DNA from: Nocardioides campestrisoli
GTDB lineage: Bacteria > Actinomycetota > Actinomycetes > Propionibacteriales > Nocardioidaceae
Assembly (NCBI RefSeq): GCF_013624435.2
Contig: NZ_CP061768.1
Coordinates: 3,624,001 to 3,688,000 of the forward strand
Direction of reading: 5' to 3'
Length of the DNA stretch: 64,000 bases
Shown here: positions 16,625 through 27,844 of the stretch, piece by piece
Layout of the letters: the number at the start of each line of letters is the position of its first letter
Position numbering within the stretch: the first letter of the stretch is position 1
Translations under genes and position numbers: made by a program
Notes under the pieces: model-generated
The model's database searches: none
Seen by the model: only the letters and a program-made list of their open reading frames with translations
What the model was told of the DNA's origin: nothing

Positions 16625-16682
16625 CGCCCGGAGCGCTGCACGATCACGACGTACGGCGGTCACGTCTGGGAGGAGTAGCGCC

Positions 16683-17765
16683 GTGGTCGGCATCGAGCGC
16701 ACCGACGAGAGCCTGCGCCTGCGTGCCACCCTGGCCAGCATCGCGCCGGGCACCAACCTGCGCGACGGGCTGGAGCGGATCCTCCGCGGCCGCACCGGTG
16801 CCCTGATCGTGCTGGGCCACGACAAGCTCGTCGACTCGATCTCCAGCGGTGGCTTCACCCTCGACGTCCCGTTCACCGCCACCGGCCTGCGCGAGCTCGC
16901 CAAGATGGACGGCGCGATCATCGTCGACAAGGACGTCTCCAAGATCCACCGGGCCGCGGTCCACCTGATGCCCGACCACACGATCTACTCCGAGGAGACC
17001 GGCACCCGGCACCGCACCGCCGACCGGGTCGCCCGGCAGACCGGCTTCCCGGTCATCTCGGTCTCCCAGTCGATGCAGATCATCGCCGTCTACGTCGGCG
17101 AGACCCGCTACGTCCTGGAGGACTCGGGGCAGATCCTCTCCCGGGCCAACCAGGCCCTGGCCACGCTGGAGCGCTACAAGCTCCGGCTCGACGAGGTCTC
17201 CTCCACCCTCTCCGCCCTGGAGATCGAGGACCTGGTCACCGTGCGCGACGTCGCCGTGGTGGCCCAGCGGCTGGAGATGGTGACCCGGATCGCCCGGGAG
17301 ATCGAGGACTACGTGCTCGAGCTCGGCACCGACGGCCGGCTCCTCTCCCTCCAGCTCGAGGAGCTGGTCACCGGGGTCGACGCCGACCGCGAGCTGGTCA
17401 TCCGCGACTACCTGCCCAGCGGCAAGACCGCCTCGCCCGAGGCCCTGCTCGACGACCTCGGCCTGCTCTCCCCCACCGAGCTGGTCGACCCGGCGGCGGT
17501 GGCCAAGGCGCTGACCCTGACCACCGGGGACCACCTGGACGGCGCGGTCGCGCCTCGCGGCTACCGGCTGCTCGCCAAGGTCCCCCGGCTGCCCAGCCCG
17601 GTGGTCGACCGGCTGGTCGACCACTTCGGCGGGCTCCAGCAGCTGCTGTCGGCCGGCATCGACGACCTGCAGGCCGTCGACGGCGTGGGCGAGCTGCGGG
17701 CCCGCAGCGTGCGCGAGGGGCTCTCCCGGCTGGCCGAGTCCAGCATCCTCGAGCGCTACGTCTGA
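16683..17765 (+). CDS. disA: DNA integrity scanning diadenylate cyclase
   Basis: Makes the second messenger c-di-AMP from two ATP. The 360-residue protein has the DAC domain at about 1-150 with active-site MDGAIIV and GTRHRTA motifs (the DGA and RHR signatures), a helical linker, and a C-terminal helix-hairpin-helix DNA-binding region (LPSPVVDRLVDHFGGLQQLL, VDGVGELRARSVREGLSRL). The GTG start is preceded by GGAGGAG. No phosphodiesterase is visible in the window. A cell-wall NlpC/P60 gene, a class often tied to c-di-AMP in actinobacteria, lies at 53.5-54.9 kb. Confidence 0.95.
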   Translation: MVGIERTDESLRLRATLASIAPGTNLRDGLERILRGRTGALIVLGHDKLVDSISSGGFTLDVPFTATGLRELAKMDGAIIVDKDVSKIHRAAVHLMPDHTIYSEETGTRHRTADRVARQTGFPVISVSQSMQIIAVYVGETRYVLEDSGQILSRANQALATLERYKLRLDEVSSTLSALEIEDLVTVRDVAVVAQRLEMVTRIAREIEDYVLELGTDGRLLSLQLEELVTGVDADRELVIRDYLPSGKTASPEALLDDLGLLSPTELVDPAAVAKALTLTTGDHLDGAVAPRGYRLLAKVPRLPSPVVDRLVDHFGGLQQLLSAGIDDLQAVDGVGELRARSVREGLSRLAESSILERYV

Positions 17766-17767
17766 GC

Positions 17768-17784
17768 GCGGCCCTCAGGGCCGC
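17768..17784. terminator. Short bidirectional terminator hairpin between disA and the convergent gene
   Basis: GCGGCCC, loop TCA, GGGCCGC. The loop TCA is the stop codon (TGA) of the minus-strand gene, and disA stops 3 bases before the stem. No T-run. Confidence 0.5.
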
Positions 17785-18623
17785 AGGGTCGGCTCCACCG
17801 CGCCCGAGGGCTCTGCGGAGGGCGCAGGCGCAGGGTCGGCCTGACCGCCCGAGCGCTGCTGGTTCTTCTTCTTGTTCTTGTTCTTCTTGTTCTTGCTCTT
17901 CGGCTCCGGCTCCGGCTCCGGGGCGCGGGTGGCGGTGACCGAGGCCGCCGTCCGCTCGAACTGCACCTCGGTCGGCTCGCCCTCGAAGGCGGCCGCCTTC
18001 ACGTGGTAGAAGCCGGGCATCGCCCAGTCGGTCAGCCGCGAGCATGCCTCGTCGGAGCGCCGGCCGCTCCAGACGAAGGGCACCGAGGTGTCGGTCTCGG
18101 CGTACAGCACGACGTCCTGGGTCGGCACGGCGCGCGGGCAGTGACTGCTGAACCAGTAGTCGTCGCTGCCGGAGCTGATCTTGATCGTCACCGTGCGCGG
18201 GGAGACCTCCCAGGTGCACGCGGGGGTGGAGCGGGTCCGCAGGGTCAGGGCCATGTCGACCTGGCCGTCGGTGCGCGGGGCGCCCACCACGGGGGTGACC
18301 ACGACGTCGTCGTTGGCGCACACCCCCGTCGGCTCGGGCAACGGCGGCGGCTCGGGGGTCGGCTCCGGGGTCGGCTCCGGGGTGGGCTCAGCCTCGGGGG
18401 CGGCAGCAGCCTCGTCCTCGGCCTGCTCCTCGGCGCCCTGGGGCGCCACCTGGGCACCGGTCTGCGTCGCCTGGGCCTCGGGCTCCACCTCGCCGTCCCC
18501 GCCGGAGCCCAGCACCCGGGCGGTCCCGAAGACCACCACGAAGACCACGGCGAGCAGGACCAGGCGGCGGAACCAGTACACCCGAGCGGGCAGGGGCCCC
18601 TTGGGCGACGACCACGCAGACAT
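17775..18623 (-). CDS. Single-pass membrane protein with extracytoplasmic Cys domain, unknown
   Basis: A 282-residue protein. One transmembrane helix (about 19-36) after a short basic N-terminus is followed by an acidic Pro/Glu linker with PEPTPEPTPE repeats (about 75-97). A beta-rich domain of about 130 residues holds four Cys (VCAND, PACTWEV, SHCPRA, EACSRL) that could form two disulfides, a DUF4232-like arrangement. The tail alternates Lys and Asn (KSKNKKNKNKKKNQQR) and could contact wall polymers. ATG at 18,623 is used; an upstream GTG adds only Arg-rich residues. M. tuberculosis Rv3587c has the same position between disA and mutY. Function unknown. Confidence 0.7.
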   Translation of the reverse strand: MSAWSSPKGPLPARVYWFRRLVLLAVVFVVVFGTARVLGSGGDGEVEPEAQATQTGAQVAPQGAEEQAEDEAAAAPEAEPTPEPTPEPTPEPPPLPEPTGVCANDDVVVTPVVGAPRTDGQVDMALTLRTRSTPACTWEVSPRTVTIKISSGSDDYWFSSHCPRAVPTQDVVLYAETDTSVPFVWSGRRSDEACSRLTDWAMPGFYHVKAAAFEGEPTEVQFERTAASVTATRAPEPEPEPKSKNKKNKNKKKNQQRSGGQADPAPAPSAEPSGAVEPTLRP

Positions 18624-18693
18624 GGCCGCACGGTATCGCCGAAGCCGCGCCCCAGCGGTGGTGCCACACCGAGGGAGCACGAACCGTCCTCAC

Positions 18694-18699
18694 TAGGCT
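18694..18699 (+). promoter_or_regulatory. -10 element for leaderless mutY
   Basis: TAGGCT, 7 bases, then the mutY ATG. Confidence 0.45.
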
Positions 18700-18706
18700 G
18701 TGGGGC

Positions 18707-19579
18707 ATGGACGCGGACGCCCTGCACGCCCGGGTGCTCGCCTGGTACGACGAGCACGCCCGGGACCTGCCGTGGCGGCGGCCGGAGGCGTCCGCCTGGT
18801 CCGTGCTGGTCTCGGAGCTGATGCTCCAGCAGACGCCGGTGAGCCGGGTACTGCCCGTGCACGCCGTCTGGCTGGAGCGCTGGCCTACCCCGGCCGCCCT
18901 GGCCGCCGAGCCCGCCGGGGAGGCGGTGCGTGCCTGGGGACGCCTGGGCTACCCCCGCCGGGCCCTGCGGCTGCACGCGGCCGCCACCGCGATCGTGTCC
19001 CGGCACGACGGCGAGGTGCCGGACGACCCCGAGGAGCTCCGCGCCCTGCCGGGCGTCGGGGACTACACCGCCGCCGCCGTGGCCGCCTTCGCCTTCGGCC
19101 GGCGGATCGCGGTGCTCGACACCAACGTGCGACGCGTCCACCACCGGGTCCTCCGGGCGGTCGAGGTGCCGCCCGACAGCCTCCGGGTGCACGAACGCCG
19201 CGAGGCCGAGGCCCTGCTGCCCGCGGACGCCGCCGAGGCCGCCACCTGGTCGGTGGCGGTGATGGAGCTGGGCGCCCTGGTCTGCACGGCCCGGACGCCG
19301 GCGTGCGAGCGCTGCCCGGTCGCCGACCTGTGCGCCTGGCGCGCGGCCGGCTATCCGGCGTACGACGGACCGCCGCGGCGTGGCCAGGCCTGGGAGGGGA
19401 CCGACCGGCAGTGCCGGGGGCGGATCATGGCGCTGCTGCGCGACTCCCCCGGACCGGTGCACACGACCCGGATCGACTCGGTCTGGCCGGACCCCGCCCA
19501 GCGCGAGCGCTGCCTGGCCGGACTGGTGCACGACGGTCTCGCGGTGCCCGCCGGCCCCTCGGCGTACGCGCTCCCCTGA
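18707..19579 (+). CDS. mutY: A/G-specific adenine DNA glycosylase
   Basis: Base-excision enzyme removing adenine opposite 8-oxoguanine or guanine. SELMLQQTPVSRV carries the catalytic Glu, LPGVGDYTAAAVAAFAFG is the helix-hairpin-helix, VLDTNVRRVHHR carries the catalytic Asp, and CTARTPACERCPVADLC is the C-x6-C-x2-C-x5-C iron-sulfur cluster loop. At 290 residues it lacks the C-terminal NUDIX-like domain of E. coli MutY, as is usual in actinobacteria; the short end (about 235-290) looks like a small winged-helix remnant. Confidence 0.95.
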   Translation: MDADALHARVLAWYDEHARDLPWRRPEASAWSVLVSELMLQQTPVSRVLPVHAVWLERWPTPAALAAEPAGEAVRAWGRLGYPRRALRLHAAATAIVSRHDGEVPDDPEELRALPGVGDYTAAAVAAFAFGRRIAVLDTNVRRVHHRVLRAVEVPPDSLRVHERREAEALLPADAAEAATWSVAVMELGALVCTARTPACERCPVADLCAWRAAGYPAYDGPPRRGQAWEGTDRQCRGRIMALLRDSPGPVHTTRIDSVWPDPAQRERCLAGLVHDGLAVPAGPSAYALP

Positions 19580-19601
19580 GGCGCCGTCACTCTGGCCCCA
19601 C

Positions 19602-19687
19602 GAACCCCCGCCTGACCGGGGAACCCGTGGGTTTGTGCCCGTTGTATCCCGCGCCAAGTCTCAGGATCCCCGCACAGGCGGGGGTTC
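19602..19687. repeat. 86-base inverted-repeat element between mutY and clpC
   Basis: Perfect 13-base arms GAACCCCCGCCTG (19,602-19,614) and CAGGCGGGGGTTC (19,675-19,687) flank 60 bases; pairing continues imperfectly inward. The right arm is also half of its own small hairpin, CCCCGC-ACAG-GCGGGG. It lies between convergent genes and may be a transcription barrier or a dispersed REP-like repeat. Confidence 0.55.
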
Positions 19688-19702
19688 ATGGGAAACCGGC
19701 CA

Positions 19703-19747
19703 CAAAAACAGCACGGCGCCCCGGCCACCAGAGGTGACCGGGGCGCC
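19703..19747 (-). terminator. Intrinsic terminator of clpC
   Basis: On the minus strand GGCGCCCCGG...CCGGGGCGCC forms a long stem (19,747-19,715) with a short loop, followed by GTGCTGTTTTTG. The T-run makes it the clearest Rho-independent terminator in the window. It begins 14 bases after the clpC stop. Confidence 0.85.
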
Positions 19748-19760
19748 GGGGCTGCTTGTC

Positions 19761-22331
<2,571 letters not shown>

Positions 22332-22447
22332 GTGCGCCTCGATTCTCAGCAGTGTGCACAGGTGGTACGTGATGACCGCTCCCCCGATGAAGACCGACCA
22401 CGGCCGGGCGCAGCAGAAGCGCGGACACTCGTTCCAACTCTCCCCAC

Positions 22448-22497
22448 AGCCTACGTGTTCCCGGTGGGGAGACCCGGGCGGTCCGCTGACAGCGAAC
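22448..22497 (-). promoter_or_regulatory. clpC promoter with ClgR-like operator
   Basis: On the minus strand GTTCGC-TGTCA-GCGGAC (22,497-22,481) matches the GTTCGC-N5-GCG consensus of the actinobacterial activator ClgR, which controls clp genes in Streptomyces and corynebacteria. An extra GTTCGCTGTC half-site lies just upstream. TAGGCT (22,453-22,448) downstream gives a start near 22,441, placing the operator centre near -48, a normal activator position. Confidence 0.6.
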
Positions 22498-22524
22498 AGA
22501 CAGCGAACAGCCCGGGCCCTTCGA

Positions 22525-22857
22525 TCAGTGCGCGGCGTCGTAGGCCTGGCGCACCTCGGCGGGGACCCGGCCCCGCTCGGAGAGCTCGTAGCCGTTCTCC
22601 CGCGCCCACGCGCGGACGTCCGCGGCGCTGGGGCCCGACGTCGTGGCCGAGGCGGTACGACGACCGCCACGGCGGTTGCCACCCGAGGCCTTGCGGGCGT
22701 GACCGACATATCCGCTGAGCGCCTCGCGCAGCGCTGCCGCATTCTCGTCGTTGAGGTCGATCTCGTAGGAGGTGCCGTCCAGTGCGAAGCTGACGGTCTC
22801 GGTCGCCTCGCTGCCGTCGAGATCGTCGACGAGCACGATGTTCACTTTCTGCGCCAC
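22525..22857 (-). CDS. lsr2: Nucleoid-associated protein Lsr2
   Basis: Xenogeneic silencer that bridges AT-rich DNA, 110 residues. The N-terminal dimerisation domain ([20 protein letters not shown], then [13 protein letters not shown]) is followed by a basic linker ([10 protein letters not shown]). The C-terminal DNA-binding domain has the minor-groove hook RGR in [19 protein letters not shown] start with AAGGA 8 bases upstream. It sits between clpC and coaX, as in mycobacteria. Confidence 0.96.
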   Translation of the reverse strand: MAQKVNIVLVDDLDGSEATETVSFALDGTSYEIDLNDENAAALREALSGYVGHARKASGGNRRGGRRTASATTSGPSAADVRAWARENGYELSERGRVPAEVRQAYDAAH

Positions 22858-22994
22858 GTGCGTATTCCTTTGTCCGGGGGGGATTCAAGCAATTACCTGA
22901 GACTTTGCCACAGGTTATTTACCCGCGACAATTCCTTCGGAACTTTTTACCCTATCCCGGAGATCGGGGACCCAATCCCCTCCCCAGGCTGCGA
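22858..22994 (-). promoter_or_regulatory. AT-rich lsr2 upstream region
   Basis: This is the most AT-rich stretch I see in the window, with runs such as TTATTTACC and ACTTTTTACCCTAT. On the minus strand it holds several -10-like words (TAGGGT, TAACCT) and a TTCC/GGAA inverted repeat; I cannot pick one promoter. Lsr2 prefers AT-rich DNA, so autorepression is plausible. Confidence 0.5.
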
Positions 22995-23774
22995 TCAGCA
23001 GTTGCGCTCGTGCACCATGCGCAGCCCGTGCAGCGTCAGCCAGGGCGCGTGCGCGGTGAAGCACCCGCATTCCGCCAGCACCAGCGGCGCCAGGTGTCCC
23101 GTGGCGACCACGCGGACCTCCTCGGGGCGGACGCCGAGCTCGGCCACCATCCGCGCGACCATGCCCTCCACCTGGGCGGCCACGCCGAAGACCATCCCGG
23201 ACTGCAGCGCCTCGACGGTGTTCTTCGCGATCACCGAGCGCGGCCGCTTGAGCTCGACCCGGCGCAGCTGGGCTCCGCGGCGTCCCAGCGCCTCGGCGGA
23301 TATCTCGATCCCCGGCGCGATGGCGCCGCCCACGAACGCGCCGTCGGAATTCACCACGTCGAACGTCGTCGCGGTGCCGAAATCGACCACGACCGCCGGA
23401 GCCCCGTATGTCCGGGCCGCCGCGAGCGCATTGACGATGCGATCGGCTCCGACCTCGCGGGGATTGTCCATCAGCACCGGGATTCCGGTGCGCACGCCCG
23501 GCTCGACGATCACCGACGCGAGCGAGGAGAAATGCGTGGCGATCATTTCCCGCCATTCCGCGAGTACCGCCGGCACCGTGGCGCAGACTGCCACGCCGCT
23601 CAACGCCGCGCCGTGCTCGGTGTCGGCCAGCAGGCCGCGCACCAGCACCGACCACTCGTCGGCGGTCCGCCGCTCGTCGGTGGCGACCCGCCAGGAGGCG
23701 ACCACCTCCTCGCCGACCATCAACCCCAGCACGGTGTCGCTGTTGCCGATGTCGACCGCGAGCAGCACGGTCAC
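22995..23774 (-). CDS. coaX: Type III pantothenate kinase
   Basis: First step of CoA synthesis: ATP-dependent phosphorylation of pantothenate. The 259-residue ASKHA-fold protein starts MTVLLAVDIGNSDTVLGL (phosphate loop 1) and has PREVGADRIVNALAA, VVVDFGTATTFDVV (phosphate loop 2), GGAIAPGIEIS and VIAKNTVEALQSGMVFG. The start overlaps the nadC stop by 4 bases. It ends the pan/nad operon and uses the pantothenate made by PanC. Confidence 0.95.
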   Translation of the reverse strand: MTVLLAVDIGNSDTVLGLMVGEEVVASWRVATDERRTADEWSVLVRGLLADTEHGAALSGVAVCATVPAVLAEWREMIATHFSSLASVIVEPGVRTGIPVLMDNPREVGADRIVNALAAARTYGAPAVVVDFGTATTFDVVNSDGAFVGGAIAPGIEISAEALGRRGAQLRRVELKRPRSVIAKNTVEALQSGMVFGVAAQVEGMVARMVAELGVRPEEVRVVATGHLAPLVLAECGCFTAHAPWLTLHGLRMVHERNC

Positions 23775-24718
23775 GTCAGGTCCATGCCCAGGTCGAAGAC
23801 GGTGACCGAGTGGGTCAGCGCCCCGACCGAGATGTAGTCGACCCCGGTGGCGGCGACCTCGCGGGCACGGTCCAGGGTCAGCCCGCCCGAGGCCTCCAGC
23901 TCGACCCGACGGCCGTCGGCCCGCTCGTCGCGCAGCCGCACCGCCTCGGTCATCGTGGCGGCGTCCATGTTGTCGAGCAGGATCCGGTCGCAGCCGGCAT
24001 CCAGCAGCGCCACCAGCTCGTCCAGGTCGGTGACCTCGACCTCCACCGGCAGCCCCGGGAAGGCGGACCGGACGGCCTCGAGCGCGGGGACGACGCCCCC
24101 GGCCGCGACCACGTGGTTGTCCTTGACCATCGCCATGTCGACCAGGCTGAACCGGTGGTTGACCCCGCCGCCGCAGCGCACGGCGTACTTCTGCAGCGCG
24201 CGCCAGCCGGGCAGTGTCTTGCGGGTGTCCAGCACCCGGGCGGCGGTGCCCTCCAGCGCTTCGACCCAGCGCGAGGTCGCGGTGGCCACCCCCGAGAGGT
24301 GGCTGGCGAAGTTCAGCGCCGTCCGCTCCGCGGTCAGCAGACCGCGAACCGGTCCGCTCACCGTCATCACCCGGTCCCCCGCGGCGACCCGCGTCCCGTC
24401 GGGCAGCCGGTCGGTGACGCGCACCTCGTCGCCCATCACCACCGCGAAGACCGCCTCCGCCAGACCGAGACCGGCGACCACGCCGGGCTCCCGGGCGTTG
24501 AACCCGGCCGTGCCCTGCTGCTCGGCGGGGATGGTGGCCACGCTGGTGGCGTCCAGGCCGCCGTCGGGCAGGTCCTCGGCCAGCGCTCCCAGGATCATCG
24601 CGAGCACCGCGTCGGGCTCCAGGCCGGCGGCCGTCAGCTCGTCCGCCAGGCGGGCCGGCAGCGTGCCCGGGAACCGGCTCCCGGACGAGGCGGACTGCGA
24701 GGGCTGGGTGACGGTCAT
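23771..24718 (-). CDS. nadC: Nicotinate-nucleotide pyrophosphorylase (quinolinate phosphoribosyltransferase)
   Basis: Converts quinolinate and PRPP to nicotinate mononucleotide in NAD synthesis. The 315-residue protein shows ALAEDLPDGGLDATS, TALNFASHLSGVATAT, LDTRKTLPGWRALQKYAV, GGGVNHRFSLVDMAMVKDNH, VEVEVTDLDEL, ILLDNMD and LEASGGLTLDRAREVAATGV. It begins at ATG 24,718, overlapping the nadB stop as ATGA. Confidence 0.96.
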   Translation of the reverse strand: MTVTQPSQSASSGSRFPGTLPARLADELTAAGLEPDAVLAMILGALAEDLPDGGLDATSVATIPAEQQGTAGFNAREPGVVAGLGLAEAVFAVVMGDEVRVTDRLPDGTRVAAGDRVMTVSGPVRGLLTAERTALNFASHLSGVATATSRWVEALEGTAARVLDTRKTLPGWRALQKYAVRCGGGVNHRFSLVDMAMVKDNHVVAAGGVVPALEAVRSAFPGLPVEVEVTDLDELVALLDAGCDRILLDNMDAATMTEAVRLRDERADGRRVELEASGGLTLDRAREVAATGVDYISVGALTHSVTVFDLGMDLT

Positions 24719-26454
24719 GCGGGACTCCCGGTGGGCTGAAGGGGATCGGGGGCGGCGATCAGGTCGCCGGGGTCGGTGGACGGCGACGGGGTCCAGCGCG
24801 CGTGCACCACCCCGTCCTCCAGCCACGCGTCGACGTGACCGGCCACCCGCGGGTCGCGGTCGGGGTGGTCCTCGCGCCAGTGCGAGCCGCGGGTCTCGGT
24901 ACGCAGCAGGGCGGCCTGGGCCAGGGCGGCGCTCACGGTGAGCAGGTTCGTGGTCTCCCAGGCGTCCACGCCCGGCGCGGGCGTGCCGTCTGACCCGCCC
25001 TGGTGGTCCCCGGCCAGCGACCCCAGCCGGTCCAGCGTCTCGCGCAGCCCGCGGTCGGAGCGGAGGACGCCCACGTGCCGGGTCATCTGCGCCTGCAGCT
25101 CACGGCGTACCGACCCGGGCACCAGCCAGGCCTCGCCAGCCGGCTCCTGGTTGGCCGGCTCCTGGGCCGCCCGCAGCTCGCCGGGCAGCACCGCGGCGAT
25201 CCGGCGGGAGAAGACCAGTCCCTCCAGCAGCGAGTTGGAGGCCAGCCGGTTGGCGCCGTGCACGCCCGAGCAGGCGACCTCCCCGGTGGCGTAGAGGCCG
25301 GGCACCGAGGTCCGGCCGTCGAGGTCGGTGGCCACCCCGCCGGAGGCGTAGTGCTGGGCCGGCGCGACCGGGATCAGGTCGGTCGCCGGGTCGACGCCGT
25401 GCGCGCGACAGGTGGCCAGGATCGTGGGGAAGCGCCGCTCCCAGAACTCCGCGCCCAGGTGCCGGGCGTCCAGCATGAGGTGCGGACGGTCGGTCTCGAG
25501 CATCCGCCGGGTGATCGCCTTGGCCACCACGTCGCGCGGGGCCAGGTCGGCGAGCTCGTGCACGCCGGCCATCACCCGGCGGCCCTCCCAGTCGACCAGG
25601 AAGGCGCCCTCGCCGCGGACGGCCTCGGAGATCAGCGGCTGCTGACCCGAGGAGTCGGGGCCCAGGTACATCACGGTGGGGTGGAACTGGACGAACTCCA
25701 GGTCGCGGACCACCGCGCCGGCGCGCATGGCCAGCGCCGTCCCGTCGCCGGTGGCGACCGCGGGGTTGGTGGAGGAGGAGAAGACCTGTCCCAGGCCGCC
25801 GCTGGCCAGCACCACCGCGGGAGCGTGCACGGCGCCCACGCCGTCCCGCTGCCCCTCGCCCAGCACGTGCAGGGTCAGCCCGGCCACGCCTCCGTCGCCG
25901 GCCAGCAGGAGGTCGACGGCGAGGGCGTGCTGGATGACCTCGATCTGCGGGGCCCGCTCCACCGCGGCGATCAGCGCCCGCTGGATCTCCGCGCCGGTGG
26001 CGTCGCCGCCCGCGTGCGCGATCCGGTCGCGCAGGTGCCCGCCCTCCCGGGTCAGGCTCAGCTCGCCGTCGGGGTGGAGGTCGAAGCGGGTGCCCAGGGC
26101 GATCAGCTCGTGCACCGCGGCCGGCCCCTCGGTGACCAGCGTGCGGACGGCCTCGACGTCGCAGGCGCCGGCGCCCGCCACCAGGGTGTCGTGCTCGTGC
26201 TGGGCGGGGGTGTCCCCCGGCCCCAGGGCGGCGGCGATGCCGCCCTGGGCCCACTGGGTCGACCCGGCGTGCAGCACGTCCTTGGTCACCACCAGGACCT
26301 TCAGTCCGGGGGCCGCCGCGTCGATGCGCAGCGCGGCGGTCAGCCCGGCGATGCCCGAGCCGACCACGACCACGTCCGCGCGGGTGGTCCACCCCGGCGC
26401 GGGCGCGGCCAGCCGGGACGGGACGCGCAGCCGGGCTCCTCGGCTCCCTGTCAC
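24715..26454 (-). CDS. nadB: L-aspartate oxidase
   Basis: FAD enzyme oxidising L-aspartate to iminoaspartate, first step of de novo NAD synthesis. The 579-residue protein has the N-terminal FAD-binding VVVGSGIAGLTAAL, STQWAQGGIAAAL, RDLEFVQFHPTVM, ISEAVRGEGAFLVD, PAQHYASGGVATDLDGRTSV, GLYATGEVACSGVHGANRLASNSL and a helical C-terminal domain. The N-terminal ~20 residues are variable. GTG start 5 bases after the panD stop. The next enzyme, NadA, is not in the window, so it must be elsewhere. Confidence 0.95.
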   Translation of the reverse strand: MTGSRGARLRVPSRLAAPAPGWTTRADVVVVGSGIAGLTAALRIDAAAPGLKVLVVTKDVLHAGSTQWAQGGIAAALGPGDTPAQHEHDTLVAGAGACDVEAVRTLVTEGPAAVHELIALGTRFDLHPDGELSLTREGGHLRDRIAHAGGDATGAEIQRALIAAVERAPQIEVIQHALAVDLLLAGDGGVAGLTLHVLGEGQRDGVGAVHAPAVVLASGGLGQVFSSSTNPAVATGDGTALAMRAGAVVRDLEFVQFHPTVMYLGPDSSGQQPLISEAVRGEGAFLVDWEGRRVMAGVHELADLAPRDVVAKAITRRMLETDRPHLMLDARHLGAEFWERRFPTILATCRAHGVDPATDLIPVAPAQHYASGGVATDLDGRTSVPGLYATGEVACSGVHGANRLASNSLLEGLVFSRRIAAVLPGELRAAQEPANQEPAGEAWLVPGSVRRELQAQMTRHVGVLRSDRGLRETLDRLGSLAGDHQGGSDGTPAPGVDAWETTNLLTVSAALAQAALLRTETRGSHWREDHPDRDPRVAGHVDAWLEDGVVHARWTPSPSTDPGDLIAAPDPLQPTGSPA

Positions 26455-26459
26455 CTGGG

Positions 26460-26876
26460 TCAGCGGCCGATCAGGTCGCCGCGCTTGAGCGAGGGGTCGC
26501 CGAAGGTCTCGGCCGGGTCGAAGCCGGTGGCGAGGATCTTGTTCTCGCCGTCGACGAAGACCACGGAGGGCTGGAACTCCTTGGCCTCGGCGGTCTCCAT
26601 CTGGCCGTAGCCGATCAGGATGACCAGGTCGCCGGGGTGCACCAGGCGGGCGGCGGCACCGTTGATGCCGATGATGCCGGAGCCACGCTCGCCGGCGATC
26701 GTGTAGGTCTCCAGCCGGGCACCGTTGTCGATGTCGACGATGTGCACCAGTTCTCCGGCGAGCAGGTCGGCGGCGTCGAGCAGGTCCTCGTCGACCGTGA
26801 CCGAGCCCACGTAGTGCAGGTCCGCCTGGGTGACGGTGGCGCGGTGGATCTTGCTCTTCATCATCGTGCGAAGCAT
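26460..26876 (-). CDS. panD: Aspartate 1-decarboxylase proenzyme
   Basis: Pyruvoyl enzyme making beta-alanine from aspartate for pantothenate. At 138 residues it has the conserved [19 protein letters not shown]. The self-processing bond is Gly24-Ser25 in YVGSVTVD, and [18 protein letters not shown] and [10 protein letters not shown] follow. The start overlaps the panC stop (ATGA). Confidence 0.96.
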   Translation of the reverse strand: MLRTMMKSKIHRATVTQADLHYVGSVTVDEDLLDAADLLAGELVHIVDIDNGARLETYTIAGERGSGIIGINGAAARLVHPGDLVILIGYGQMETAEAKEFQPSVVFVDGENKILATGFDPAETFGDPSLKRGDLIGR

Positions 26877-27844
26877 CAGAGGTCTCCTCTTCGGGTGCTG
26901 CTGGGGGTGCTGCTGGGGGTGGTGCGGGGTTCTCGGCGGGGGCCGAGGGTCAGGGGCATGTTGTCGATCAGCCGGGTGCTGCCCACGCGCGCGGCGATCA
27001 GGATCCGGGCCGGCGTCCCCTCGGGCAGGGGCGCGGGAGGGCCGGGCAGGGGGGCGAGCTCGGGGGTACGCAGCTCGAGGTAGTCCAGGTCGACGCCGTG
27101 CGAGCGCCGCAGCTCGGCGCGGGCCGCCTCGATCGCCACGTCGGGCCCCCAGTCGGCCGCCTCGCGGGCGGCGCTGAGCACCCGGTGCAGGGCGGTGGCC
27201 TGCTGCCGCTGCTCGGGGTCGAGGTAGCGGTTGCGGCTGCTCCGGGCGAGGCCGTCCGCCTCACGGACGGTCTCGGCCCCGACCACCTCGACACCCAGGC
27301 AGAGGTTCGTGGCCATCTGCCGGATCAGCACGAGCTGCTGGTAGTCCTTCTCCCCGAAGACCGCCACGTCGGGCCGGACCAGGCCGAAGAGCTTGGCCAC
27401 CACCGTGAGCACGCCGCGGAAGTGGGTCGGCCGGACCCGGCCCTCGAGCTCGAGCGCCAGCGGGCCGGGGTCGACGGTGATCTGCTCGTCGGTGTGGCCC
27501 GCCCGCACCCCACCGGGATAGACCTCCTCGGGGCTGGGCGCGAAGACCACGTCCGCGCCGTTCTCGGTGCAGACCTCCACGTCGGCGTCCAGCGTGCGGG
27601 GGTAGCGGTCCAGGTCCTCGGTCGGGGCGAACTGGAGCGGGTTGACGAAGATGCTCACCACCACGCGGCCCTGCCGACCGACCCGCCGGCGCGCCTCGCG
27701 CACCAGGCTGGCGTGCCCCTCGTGCAGCGCGCCCATCGTGGGCACGTAGCCGACCAGGCCGTCGCCGCCGCGCTGGGCGGCCAGGGCGGAGAGCGCCTCG
27801 GAGAGCTCCTCGCGACTGCGCGCGAGGAGGGGGGACCCGGTCAT
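26876..27844 (-). CDS. panC: Pantothenate synthetase (pantoate--beta-alanine ligase)
   Basis: Condenses pantoate and beta-alanine with ATP. The 322-residue protein has [15 protein letters not shown] (HIGH-like nucleotide loop), [47 protein letters not shown] and SSRNRYL. The C-terminal tail is low complexity (TPSSTPSST) owing to a small tandem repeat, and it overlaps panD. The start overlaps the DUF2520 gene by 4 bases. Confidence 0.95.
   Translation of the reverse strand: MTGSPLLARSREELSEALSALAAQRGGDGLVGYVPTMGALHEGHASLVREARRRVGRQGRVVVSIFVNPLQFAPTEDLDRYPRTLDADVEVCTENGADVVFAPSPEEVYPGGVRAGHTDEQITVDPGPLALELEGRVRPTHFRGVLTVVAKLFGLVRPDVAVFGEKDYQQLVLIRQMATNLCLGVEVVGAETVREADGLARSSRNRYLDPEQRQQATALHRVLSAAREAADWGPDVAIEAARAELRRSHGVDLDYLELRTPELAPLPGPPAPLPEGTPARILIAARVGSTRLIDNMPLTLGPRREPRTTPSSTPSSTRRGDL

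Noticed and set aside
19671..19687. CRISPR type I-E-like repeat (CCCCGC-ACAG-GCGGGG)
   Set aside because: Only one full copy plus one inverted degenerate copy, with no spaced direct repeats and no cas genes.
22967..22985. GGGGACCCAATCCCC hairpin as a coaX terminator
   Set aside because: Short stem, no T-run, and it lies within the AT-rich lsr2 control region; I cannot separate it from chance pairing.
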